In this document: positions 24,842 through 37,900 of the stretch, piece by piece | How positions within the stretch are numbered: the stretch's first letter is position 1 | How the letters are laid out: each line of letters starts with the position of its first letter | Assembly (NCBI GenBank): GCA_964057225.1 | Contig: OZ059900.1 | Location: forward strand, 13,593,638-13,657,637 | Length of the DNA stretch: 64,000 bases | Direction of reading: 5' to 3' | Source of the DNA: Auanema rhodensis | Lineage: Eukaryota; Nematoda; Chromadorea; Rhabditida; Rhabditidae | Notes under the pieces: model-generated | What the model was told of the DNA's origin: nothing | Seen by the model: the letters and a program-made list of their open reading frames with translations, nothing else | Databases searched by the model: none | Made by a program: the position numbers and the translations under genes

Positions 24842-26393
24842 ATGAAATATCGAAAGAAAATGGTAATTTTTAAAATTATTTTATCTTTTCAATATAATAT
24901 TTAATTTTGCAGAGCAACCCGAAGTTGATGGCTTCATATTAAAAGAGAATGAAAATGAAACTGATTCGCTTCCTAGTCATTTGACAGTGGAAGTTCATCA
25001 TTTCATTGGTTTCATTTTCTCAATCGTATCATACTTTTTTGATTTTTGCACAGATATCTTAGCGATTGTTGTATATTTTGTGTCGGAGGAGGTAACTTCG
25101 TTTGATTAGGTTTAGATGTTAATCAAAGTTTTATAAGTATGGGTACGCTTGTGTAATGTTGGCGTTTATTGTACCTTCAATGGCAGTCACAAATATTTTA
25201 TCATATCAATGGTTATACTATGATGAGAGAAATCAGTCAAACAATGGCTTAAGAAGAACAAATTCAAATAGGTACACTCATTTCTTGTTACGGATACTGA
25301 AAGCAAATGTTTGTGTTTATGAAAATATATAATTTATTGTTATATGTCATTATAGCTGGGACCCGTATGGTGGAACTTCAAAGCCGTTCAAAATGCATGG
25401 AAATTCAAAAAAGAATCGGATCAAAGAATAAAAAAACGTTTATTCTGCCAAATGATAGAAGCTGAACGTGATGCAACACTTCTTCGAGTTATTGAAGCAT
25501 TTCTGGAATCTGCTCCTCAAGTCGTTTTTCAATCTGTTATTTTAGTTCAAAACTACAAGCTCCAGATAAAATCACAACAGACAGCTTTAGATATTGGCAA
25601 GCTTTTTCAACATTCAACTACAACGTAAATCTGTAATTTTCAGAACTTATTCAATTGATGTCTATAATCATATCAGTTATTAGTATGGGATGGGCATTCT
25701 GTTGTCAGCATCGAACACTAAGAATGGTTCGCATGGATAAAATTAATATTCATCCTATTGAAATATTGCTATTAGTATGTCAAAGTTATTAATATGTATT
25801 TTTAACTATTTGTTTTCAGTTTGTATGGCGTTTGCTTACAATGAGTTCTCGATTTATCTTCCTTGTTTTACTCATTGTCTTTTTCGAAATGAATGCAATT
25901 TGGCTTTTAATGTTGCATTCTATTGTTTCATCGCTTCATATCATATTTCTACAGGTTTTAATAATTTCATTCATTAATTTGTCATCTATATTTTCAGAAC
26001 GTTTCAATAGAAGGTATTTCTAAACAATCTGAAACTGTTTTGACTGCTTGCAATATTGTTATACACACTTTCTCACCATTCAATGCTGTTGATGGTCCAG
26101 CTAAATATCGTTATATTACCGCTTTTACAGTCGAGTTCATTGAAGCTTTAGTACGAGATGTTAAAAAAAATTATTGATTTTCATTGTTTAGCTATTATTC
26201 TCGTATTTATGGTGGTATGATTTAAATTCAATGGATGCACTGTTCTATACTGCTACAAGTTATTTAACTTTGTTTTTTTCCGGTTTGATTTTGTAGATTT
26301 TATACATAAAATTTTTTATTTATTTCAGGAATATTCTCAATGGTGATTTATTATCGATTTCTTCATCCGAATCGCCGAAAACTATTTTCATGA
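24842..26393 (+). CDS. ced-8: XK-related protein, CED-8-like phospholipid scramblase
   Basis: XK/CED-8 proteins are multi-pass plasma-membrane proteins. Caspase-activated members expose phosphatidylserine on dying cells. Recognisable pieces in order: HHFIGFIFSIVSYFFDFCTD (first membrane segment); LGPVWWNFKAVQNAWKF; the family hallmark EAERDATLLRVIEAFLESAP continuing QVVFQSVI (about 25455-25545); WRLLTMSSRFIFLVLL; then FNAVDGPAKYRYITAFTVEF and further hydrophobic helices. It ends HPNRRKLFS with TGA at 26391-26393. The 5' end is uncertain: ATG 24842 followed by a short exon works only if the acceptor is the second AG near 24916. An acidic DGFILKENENETDS tail precedes the membrane region, where CED-8 carries its caspase site, but I see no clear DxxD motif. 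Confidence 0.85.
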
Positions 26394-27096
26394 TCTAACC
26401 ATTTTCTATCCAAATTTACATTATTAACTGGTATTTTATCATGAGCAATGTAATTATTCATGCATAATATTTGAATAATAAAAAATGAATAAATTCTTGC
26501 TTTTATCTTATATTCAAAATAGTATGGTTTAAATTGTTTTTATTCTCAGAGCACTGTATGCAACAATTGAATTGTGTGTGAATAATTCCCTATTAGATTT
26601 AAATTTTAAAATGTTTCATAAATAAGGCTGTTCGTATAAAATTGTTTAAAAAAATAACATAGGTTCTATACCGACAAGAAAACGCTTCTACGTTTGGTTA
26701 ATTCAAATTAATCCATTGCTTAATTTATTTTTAATCCTTTCCTCATTCTTCTCAAATTCAAAGGAAACATTTTGGATTAATTGTTGAGATGAACGAAATG
26801 TTCAGTAATTATACAAGAGAGATGAATCTAATGGTTCTGTATTTTGCAGGCATCAATGGGATGTTTAAAGCAGTAAATAAGATGAGAATGGCATTTAGGG
26901 TATTACAATCTCATCAGTTTAATGTCTCACACTAATCCTCAAGCTATAATTGAATAGGAAAAGAAATCCTCATCACTTAACCGATACGCTTGCCAAAAGC
27001 AGCAGTGTCTAGTTTGAGCTCTCTCCAGCCAAGCAGTTGAAACGCTATATTTAATTATTTAATTGTTACTTCATGTATAAACATATTTTTTAAGGA
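26394..27096. other. intergenic interval
   Basis: About 0.7 kb of AT-rich sequence with no supported feature besides plausible polyadenylation signals for the XK gene (AATAAA near 26477). Confidence 0.5.
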
Positions 27097-27967
27097 ATGG
27101 GATTGTGTACATCTAAACGTGAGTACACCACAGAGCTAACAGATGAAGAAGTTTCAGCCATTCGCGAAGTGTGGATAAGGTTTTTTTCTACAAATGTTCA
27201 CAATTTAGAAATAATTCTGAATATTTCAGAGCTAAGATTGATAATGTTGGCAAAAAAATTCTTCAAACACTTATCGAGAAACGACCCAAGTTTGCAGAGT
27301 ATTTTGGAATTCAAAGCGATTCATTGGATATAAAAGAGTTAAATCAAAGCAAAGAATTTCATCTACAGGTAACATAAATTGGTTTTCATTACTAGAGACA
27401 CGTTTCTGCTTCTCAAGGCTCATCGCATTCAAAACTTTTTGGATACAGCAGTGGGCTCTCTTGGTTTCTGTCCCATTTCCAGTGTTTATGACATGGCACA
27501 TAGAATTGGTCAGATTCATTTTTATCGGTAAATAACAAAATAGCTACAAATAAAATAATTTATACATAGAGGAGTTAATTTCGGCGCTGATAATTGGCTT
27601 GTATTCAAAAAAGTAACAGTTGATCAAGTTAACACAGGAGAAACTGATACAGGAAGCATTGATTTCAAAGAAAAAACGGAAGAGAAAGAAGTTATAATTG
27701 TATGTTAGTCATGTAACGCAGTTATCGTTTTGGTGATTCAAAAAATGGAAGAAGTATTTTTATAGAAATTAAACCCATACAGTGGAGAAAACTGCTTAGC
27801 ACGCTTAGGCTGGAATAAATTGATGACAGTCATTGTAAGAGAAATGAAGCGAGGTATTCGAACTTGTCATCATATATGAATTTAATGGTATTTATTATTT
27901 AGGATTCTTGGAGGAGGCTATGCGGAACTGCAAGGAAGAAGATAATAATGGCCTACTTGGTGCTTGA
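27097..27967 (+). CDS. globin with N-terminal myristoylation/palmitoylation motif
   Basis: Single-domain globin of about 195 residues in five or six exons, starting MGLCTSKREY. Gly2 and Cys4 match an N-myristoylation plus palmitoylation signal, so membrane anchoring is likely, as in some nematode neuroglobin-like globins. The core reads EVSAIREVW, then KKILQTLIEKRPKFAEYFG, with Phe at the CD1-type position. The E helix EFHLQAHRIQNFLD places Gln at E7 in place of the distal His. The F helix AHRIGQIHFYRGV gives the proximal His (F8). A middle insertion rich in Glu/Lys (TGETDTGSIDFKEKTEEKE) precedes NCLARLGWNKLMTVIVREMK. It ends NNGLLGA with TGA at 27965-27967. Sensing or electron-transfer roles fit better than oxygen transport. 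Confidence 0.9.
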
Positions 27968-28936
27968 GCTTCCTATATTCTCATAATCATTTGAGTTTTC
28001 AACAACTGTTCAGTTAAACATTCTAAAATGTACTCAAAACAAATCAAATATAACAAAAATTGCAGAAAATAACTACAAACTTCTTTCTTTCATACATAAA
28101 CATCTTTTTTGTATTACTCTTAATACTTTGTTATAGGTTGACTGAACTCAATTTACATTAATGTGAAAGCAAAACTATCAGATACTCTCCTATCTCAATG
28201 ACAAAACGAATAGCTGTGAATAAATTGAATTGTGGCTTCTTGGAAAATGAATTATAATATTTTGTTACCGAATATATATTTGTTTAATTTCTGTTTACCA
28301 TGTTTTATTTAAAAGTTTGTATTTAAAAGTTATAGTAATGTTCCTAATCAGTAATTAATACCTACCTATAAATAACACTAGCTTATTATTATATAATTAT
28401 ATACAGAACATATACTGCTAATAAAGAAATTTAGAAGAAATCAATGATTTTGTACATTTCAATAAGTAAAGAAAATTTTTTTTTGTTGAAGAGTAAAATA
28501 TATGAAAAAGATTTCAAAAGACAATCAGCAATTGTTCTTAAAATTTTGTTACGAAAATAAAACATATAGAGTTCCTCTGAGCGTTACCATATATGTCGTA
28601 AATGGTCCTAACACGATTGGATTCAAATAGCACAAAGAGCGGTCAATATTTTGCGGACAAATATAAGTAATGATGAACACTTGAATATATCATATATGTA
28701 TATATATATGTATGTATATTATATGTAAACAACAATACTGGAAAATTTAGAATCCTTCATATTGTTTAAAATCATTTTTAGAATTGAAATCAGAAATGAT
28801 ACATTCGTTTTGCTATTTTATTTTGGTGTTAATAGTTTTTCGATAACTCTTAATAATATATAGTTGTTCAGGCCTCATTTTTGTAAACTCGGTATTGAAT
28901 AACAATAAAACAATATACATACACCAACACATAATT
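27968..28936. other. intergenic interval
   Basis: About 0.97 kb, AT-rich, with TATATG-rich simple sequence near 28690-28725. No gene is supported. Confidence 0.5.
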
Positions 28937-31900
28937 ATGGTACATCAAGTAATACTTGGAGCAATAAATAGAGACGAATATGCCAGCGATATTGGTTCTG
29001 TGGAAGGATTTGTTTTCATGGTGAGTTCGATTAAGCAAAGTTGTTCTCAATTTTCAACTTATTTTATTGTTAAAGGCTTGTGCTATCGGAAGTGATATAG
29101 CTGTTCTGGATGCAAATTTATCACGAATACAGGTTAATTCAATATTTCATGTCGTAGCAGTATGATTTATATGTTTTAGTTGTTACAACCGATTACATGT
29201 GAGCAACTTGTCTCTCCCAAAATTAGTTGTTGCTACGATACAGGAAAAGTTTTTTTCAATTCTGCAACATGCTTTAAACTTTAATTTCTCAGATTGCTGT
29301 AGCATATGGATCTTTAATTAGAGTGTTTGAACCAATGAGTACTTCATCATTATTAACAGAAGACAGAAATGATACGGTAAATTGATGAAACTTTTCTGTG
29401 ATAAAGCATGTTATAGGATCAATTGTATCAATGGATCTTATCTGAGGAAATACCTACCGAATGCCAAATTGATTCAATCCTTTGGAGTTTGGAAGGTAAT
29501 TTCACTAACTGAATTTATTTGAAACTGTTGAAATCTGATTATATTCTTACTCAACGAACTTAAGGTCTCCGTTTGCTAGTAGTACAACATCAATTAATAT
29601 CTTTATATCAACATGATAGCGTGCAAACTGTTGCTAAAGATAATGAATGCGGCAAAGTATAGTTTTATTCTATTTTTGAGTATTTATGCTGATGTTTAAG
29701 AGCAATTGGGAAGTAGTATGGAAAACTGAATTAGCTCAAGCTGTGAAATTCGTACAGTATAGTCCGGATGGAGTATTTTTGGCTGTTGCAAGCGAAGATA
29801 ATCATACTGTTCGAATTTTTTATCAAGAATTAGTGAATGAAACTGAATTGGCTTTCAATTACATTCTTTTGCATCATCCTGAACCTGTAAGAGGGTTCCA
29901 GTGGAGAAATTCGGGGCGTTACATTCCAAGGTTGTTTTAAATAGTTTGAGAAGCTGTAATACGCTTAGTTATAGAAAATCTATTGCTGCATCTTTAATAA
30001 CATGGTGCGCTGATAATACATCACGCATATGGAGAGAAACTCAAACTACTGAGCTAGCTGCTATAGAAGTGTCTGGTGATGGAGGTAATAATAATTTATT
30101 TACCATGAAATTTGTAATTATTTTGTAGGAGAACCTTTTTGGGAGCATATCAGATCACGCAAGTTTTTAGGCAAAGAAGTTCATCTCAAAAAAACAACCA
30201 GCCGAATTGTTAGTAAATTCAAAAAGATCGTGTAAGTATGAAGAAAAGAAAATATATAAACATTGCTTTTAGAACCGAAAAGAAACGAAAATATAAAGAT
30301 CGCAGTTCAAATTCTGATTCTTTACGTCCATCATTATCATTAATTGCTGTGTATCCTATTCCTCATCATTCACAGGGAAATGTGCAATTTCATTTAGCAG
30401 CCACAATTAATGCTGAACTTGGTATGAATATTTGTTTCAATATCTTTTTTATTTCCTCAATGTTCATATCCAGATTTTCCTCAGCAATCAGCAACCAACT
30501 TTCATACCAATAATAACAAATCCTTGTTTGTACATTGGCTAAATAATAAAGAACTCTCATTCAATCTAGAATCAGAACGAATATTAATTGACGCACTAAT
30601 GAAAGTTCTAATGCACACGAAATATGTATCCACAGGTATATCTACATTATTTCATCAACATAAATTTGTAATTCTAGATTCCACGCAAAGTGATAGTTCA
30701 GATAGAGACGAATTAGGATCGTCATACAAATTAGAAGTTGAATGCAAAAAAGAGAAAACGGTGCGTTTGTAATGCGGGCCGTATTTTATTTTGTATAATT
30801 AGGATATCAACGTACAAAATGTGCTAGATACAAATATAGAAATGTTACTTCATCGATGGGAAAATACAAGTGATATTATTTATGCAATATCTCCTATTGA
30901 TGGAAGTTTGATGTTATGGTAAATGATATGATAATATTAAACTAATTATTTTCTATTAGGAGTGTGGATTGGTTAGATAATCCTCATCGTCAGCCGATTA
31001 CATCATTTTGCACCCGATTTTCCGGTATAATTGATTGATAATTGCGAACATTTTATTTTTTTAACAAACGTTCAGGCATTCTTTCTTTGTCCGATTTTCA
31101 TACTCTGCGGCCAAATTTGAAAACATTTTGCGCTCATGAGCCTCTTTATCAAGTCTTGTTGAGACATGATCACGATTTAAAGGATATTAGTACGTATTTC
31201 AAATGATGTACATGTAGATTTCCAAAATATGTTCAGACATGGAACAGTTTGTAGAATACAGAAATAGACAGCACAATCTTTATCTACTAAGCAGTCATGA
31301 CAACGGATCTTTGAATCTATGGGATATGAAATTAGATCAGAACAGTGACTTCAGTAGAGTACTGAATGTAACACATGTAGGCAGAATGTGTGGGCACAAT
31401 CATGATATTAAAAAAGTTCTTTCATGTTTGCTCCAGCTGACTGACAAAGTTTTAAATTTAGATAGTTACTCATCCTATTCTACCTTTCGTAATCACTTCA
31501 TCTCGAAATGTGGAACTATCTGACAATATAAGCGATGATATGAATGTAGCGCGATTAATCGCAATTTTTTCTATAAGTATATTTGTTTTAGAGTTTGAAA
31601 AGTTCTGAAGCAATACTATGGAAAACAAATCCCGTTGGACCACTTTCGAAAACAGGAGGACTAGAGGAAGTAGCTCGTGTTCATGAAGTTGTTTCTGCAT
31701 ATGAGCACTTTTGTTGGCTTCAACTTGATGCTCGTCTGAGGTTGGTGACTTTTAGATTAACGTTATATTTTTTATTATTAGTAGCTCCGGAAATAGTGAA
31801 ATGAAAGAACAGCCAATTCCTTGTTTTGTTACTAATGTGGGCTTCGATTTCGTTTTTTATCAGGTTGATAGCATTTTTTTTGTAAATGTAGCAGTCTTTC

Positions 31901-34900
31901 ATTCAGATTAATGTTGAAGAGCGAGAAACAAATGGGTCGCACAAGAATGAAGCAATTCTCACTGAGGTTGGTCGAATTCGTGATGCATTGAAGGTTGGTG
32001 TTATACGCTTGCTTTGAAAATAAAATGCATCTTTGTAGGCTGAAACAGAAATCAAATTTCTCCATATATTCAGTAAAGCTCATTTGAAAAATATTATCAA
32101 AAATGAAGATAATATCGATAATAAAGGCTGTTATTATCTAGTTATAATTGATGAAGTTAAAGAAAAAAATAGGTGATGAACAAAAAACTGTTTTTATAAT
32201 GTTTATATGTGTTTAAGAATGGTTATATATTCTCTAGACGTTTCACAAACAAATGGTTCATTGACTTTATCGTATACATATAATTCTACTCAGCTTATTA
32301 AGCTTCCGGAGCGAGTAAAGGTGTGTTTATAATATATTTTTTCTCAATAATACTTTATTAGATTAATGGTGCTGTTGCATCAATTGGTTCTGCATCGCTG
32401 GAGGCAATTTTACCTGTTTGTCCTGTAGCTTATCATTTAATAACTAGTTTAACAGGTGATTTTTTTTAAAAAGTTGTTATTATTGTTTTGTTCAGACAAC
32501 AGCATAATGTTCTGGGAATTGAGTGCTGATAGCGAAAAAATTCATTTGAAAGAATGGAAAATGATCACTAATAATAAGAGCAGCTCTGTTAAAATTGATG
32601 GTTTTTTCAATGAAAGTTATATAAATTAAATAAAATTTTAAGGAGATATACTAGCTATTTCTGCTGCGCACCATGCCTTGTTTTCTGTGGCAACTTTAAA
32701 TCAAGATAAACAGGTTTTTTTTCTTAGTAACTAAAAGGCAATGATGAAAGTTAAGATATTACTCGAAGTATTTGAATGTGAGTCTACAGGTGGTGTTCAG
32801 TGGATCAAAGAAGATATTTTATTGTTTTCATCAACAGAAAGAGGTAACTTTTTTTTTTTTTGATTGTGAAATGTCTTATGTTTAGACAATTCTCAAATAT
32901 CTTTAAGCTGGGTGTCAAGTGAAGAAGGACGTTTTTTAATTATGATATCTATAGATGATGAGGTTCATTTTTACTGCAAGGTTTGAGACTTTTCAGAGCC
33001 GCACAAAAAATTTTTGTTTAAGACATCTCCCGATGAAGAGCAGAAAAATATATCTCTTATGAAAGAAAAAGACAGCTCTCTACGACGTTTATCAGTTCGA
33101 GAGGTAACTATACCAGGAGATGGAAATACGCAACAGGTATTTTTGATATTTTCATTATGGTTATTAGTTTTTGATTTATAGTCCAAGTGGTTATGTATCA
33201 GATCTTTGAAACTATCAAATACAAACAGTTATTCCTCTGTTAAAAGTTGCTTTACAAGAGATGGCCTATTACTAATAGGTAGAAATCGCGAATTTAACGT
33301 ATTTAATCAATGGGAACTGGAAGCAAATGGTTTAATGTAAAATTGAATTCAAAATCATTCTATTACTTTATAGTATTTTATAGATCATATTCTGAACAGA
33401 ATTTACAAAGGAAGAAAACTCAAATTGGTTCTAGTACTGTTTCTCAGGATATGTAAGTATTGAGTAGAATATCACAAAATCTATGCATTTTGAAGGTTTA
33501 CTACTTGGATGCTCACAGAAAGCAGTTGCATAGGTAAAATTAGTGATGGGTTATTCGATGCATCTTACTTCACTTCACCGTGTCTTCCGCAATACCATCC
33601 CAAACAACTTACAGCATTGTTAAACGCTGGAAAAACAAAACGAGTTAAAGCCATATTACTCAATGTTTTGAAGTCACTTAAAGTTGGTCAATAGAAATCT
33701 TTAAAACATATTCAAGATCATTTCAGCGTCATGAATCATCACACACAACAGGTAGAAAGCCATCAATGAGAAAACGAATGAGTATAGATGCGGAAAATGT
33801 TGCAGACGAAGTGAGAGAAGAATTATTCAAAGCTATCAAAAAGTTTTTTTTCAGCTGTTGCAAGAAGGTGCAACAGAAGGTTCTATGGACTATTACGAAT
33901 TCAAAAACTTCTCTCCTGTTCCGATTCACGCTTTGATGGAAGTGGATGAGCTATCTTTGAATACTCAAAAAACAAATCACTCAAGCGAAGTGCGTTTTGC
34001 AGTTTTAACATAATTTTGCAAATAATGTTTAGAATGGAAATTTTGGAGTAAATTTTCATTTGATGGACGAATGTCTCACTGATGATGATGAATTCAATTT
34101 CGACGACGACAATGAAGATATGAATGACTCTTCTTCAGCCAATCTAAATGTCGATGATAAAGATGAAGGGTTTTCAGTTATCTTCACAACTGATCACAAC
34201 AGGTGCGTCTAACACAATATAAATTCATTATGATGTTGATTTAAAGACGGCTCACGGAGCTTTTGACTCATATTCATCTACCAGGATTATCATCGGTTGA
34301 CCAGTTACATATGCTTGCAATCGCAGATACACTCAGTCATTTCTCAGGAGATATTATGGAGAAACTATGTTCTGGAACAAGTTTGTTATAATTTAATCAA
34401 AACTGCAGTGAAACGTTTTTCTAATTATTTTCAGCAAACAACACTGGCAACAGTGTTGTAAGTACTGTAAGCAGCTCGAGTTACCTTCAGTCTGATTATA
34501 CTACAACAGCTAATGGCGTCGAAACAGTTGATGAATGTGGATTACGTTATTTAATGGCTATAAAACAGCATGAATATTTACTCATTTGTTTACCTCCTAA
34601 ACAAAAATTGGAACTTTTCGTATGAATTTTTTTCTTAATATCAAGTATCTTCTTGTTTTCAGAAGCAAGGTCTTTCATCATCCAATGTTATATGGGCTTT
34701 GCATTCTGAAACTGAGCTTGAAATATTGAAAGCCACACCAGCATGGTCTAAACCTTCACCCACATGGGATGATATGCGTGCAATGGGAATAGCTTGGTGG
34801 TTGAAAAGTCCTGCTACTATTCGTACTTGTTTGGAAAAGGTGAGATACATATTAGAAAACCCGATATTTTATGTTTTGCTTTAAGCTAGCTAAAGCGTCT

Positions 34901-37900
34901 TTTCAACAAAATCAAGATCCTATGGATGCATCACTTTTCTATCTATGCCTGAGGAAAAAAAATGTACTAACACATCTTTTCAAGGTATTTATTTTTTTAA
35001 TAAAATAAAGTATATTACAAATGTAAACAGACGGTGCAGAACACACAAATGTATCAATTTTTTAACAATGACTTCGATCAAGATCACTGGAAGAAGGTAA
35101 CAAAATTTCACATTTTTTTGATTGTTTTCTCTCTCTAGGTAGCTAATAAGAATGCTTTCGTTTTAATGAGTAAACAGCGATTCCGACATGCAGCGGCGTT
35201 TTTCCTCTTGAGTGGAAGTTTGAAAGATGCTGTGCAGGTTAAATCTTTTAAGCAATTTGATATAAATAACTGGATGTGCTTAGATTATACTCAACAAATG
35301 CAATGATATTCAATTAGCAATCGTGGTTATCCGTGTGTATGAAACTGATATTGAAAAACAACATTTGATACTGAAAGAAATATTATGCAGGTAAATATTT
35401 TGTACCAAGTTAAGCTTATAGGTCAAAAATTTTCAGAGAAGTACTTAATATTACTGTAGAAGGTTTTGATGCAGCTCGATCTAATCCAGAAATTTTGGAA
35501 AATATGGAAAATTTAGCGTTTGTTGCTTTTCATGAAGTGTGATTCAAATTTCAATTATTTTAAGTGATCCGTTTGAGAGATCGATGGCGTATTGGATTTT
35601 GAAAGATTATTCACGTGCTGCTAGTACTCTCTTGAATGTGGCCGCAAATAACACTTCAGATCACCGATATCTGTCGGATATATTCAATTTTTATTCTTAT
35701 CTTCGAAAACATCCGCTTGTGGTTCGCCAGAGATTAACTGATAACGGTGCTCAGATAGGTTCAATCGAGAAATTCATTGCAGTGGGGAAAAACTTAGAAA
35801 ATGTGATACTTCCCGAAGAGCGCAGGTGAGACAAACGAGATATTGTGTTTCCTATTCATAAAATGAATATTTCAGATTATTCTTCCAATCTGCAGCTAAA
35901 CATTTAGCTTGTGGCTGTCCTATGCTAGCTCTCGAAATTCTCAGCCGTCTTCCTGCTAATCTAACTGTTCTAGAACCTTGCGTAGGACGCCGCTCTTTCA
36001 GTATATCTATTGATGAGGAAGTAAGTCTTAATGTTTTTTTGATTCGTTACTTTGTTTTTCCCATTGCTAGGTTCCTTTTTTGGACATTGGCTCTTCTAAT
36101 AAGGAACAGGTAAAAGTATTTTCAGAAATAGTGTTTTAATTTTTTATTTCAGTCGTCTGGCAAAGGATTGTTTGATTCTACAGCACAATATCTCAAAATT
36201 GTGGCCTGTTTAAGAATACTTCTTGAAGAATTTTCAACTGTAATGAATCGATTCAGTATTTCCGAAATGGATATGAGCGAAAAGGTAATTTACTATGCGA
36301 TAGATAATATACTATCAGTGCTTTTTAGTTTCTGGTTTGGTTTGAAAAAGAAGTTGATGTGTTTCGATCTGTTTGCAACGCCAATAAAACTGTTGATCTC
36401 AAGTACATACTGTTTAGGTTTGTTGTTTAACTAGTTTTGATGTTGATTAAGGATAACAAAAATGTTTTTTCATAATTATAGGAGTTTCTATTTGTTCTCA
36501 AGTCTTCATTCCACCGATGATTTAGCTCTCAGTTCAGCTTTAACAGAATTGTCCATATTGTTACAGAAATACACAGAAGAAGAGAAAGCTCTGAGTAAGA
36601 AAACAAAACGATTTTGGTATTTTATGTGCATAATTGAAGAAAATTGGTCTGTTATGTCTTCCTTATTTGTACCTTCACCTGCACAGTTGATTCAACGGAA
36701 AACAAAAGATTTATTATTCTCGTTGTGCGATATTAAGCTTGTTCCACATGAAGCGATGGATTCATCAAGGGTAAAGTTTTTGCAAAACTGATTTTTAACT
36801 TGCATTTTCAATTCATAGTGTCATATGCTATTCAAACAAAGCCAAGCGCTATCATCGTGCGTTTATCAAACACTTGCAAATTTAAATGAATGCAGTCTTC
36901 CTACAATTTTTGATGTAGTTATTTCTCGGTTAGTATTCCTTAAGACCAAAAAATAAAACAGTAACTCGTTTTTCAGGGAAGATTCTGGACCAAATAATAC
37001 TGTTATCGAGAGGAAGAGTTACCGGCCAAAGAAAATCATAATTGAGAGTTTTGTTGCTATTTCCATGTGAGTACTGATTGCAGTTTACGCACCAATTGCT
37101 TGTTACTTATTTCAGGTGTCTATTTTCCGTTTCCTTAGCGACACACAATACAAGATGGCTGTATCGTTTAGCGTCGCAAACGCTTACTCGTCCTATATGT
37201 ATTGCTCTATTTGGTGATGTTCTCTCAGGATCATGGATTCCTCCTACTCAATCAATACTTCAATTTTTCGCAGAAAAAGTAATAAATAGGCTCTTCTTTT
37301 ATTTTTACTTTGTAATTCAGGGAGCACCCGCTGATATTGATATTAATGCAGTTGATTATGATTCCGAAGCTGAAGAAGAAGAACTAGATGACGAAGAAAA
37401 AGAATTGAACAGGTCTAACTTATCACTGCAAAATCACAATTGAAAGCAATTCCGTTATAGAATGGCTAGTCCGCTTAAAGCATCCTACGCTTGGCAACTA
37501 ATGCGATTAGGATTGATCGAACAACAAAAGTATGTACTTAAACAACTGAGTTCAATTTTGGGGGCAGGTATTTTAAAAAATTGTATAACCAAAGTACTTT
37601 TATAATGTAACAGACGTCGTTTCGCTTACCAGTCATACCAGCTCCGTCTTCCAGTTTCTTGACTCTTGGTCTTCTCAGGTATATTAGTTTTTTTGTGACA
37701 TTTCTAATGTTTGCTAGATATTTTAGGTTCGACAACAATTATTCACAGTTAATGAAATTCCTGACGAAATTATGAGATATGTGGTGGCGAACTTAATAAA
37801 CACTGAATTTGCTAAAAAGTAAGTAAAATACTATTATTTTAGCATACATAATATAAATAGGTATGCCTTCATTGTTCAAAGTATGCCAAGCAATCTTTTT

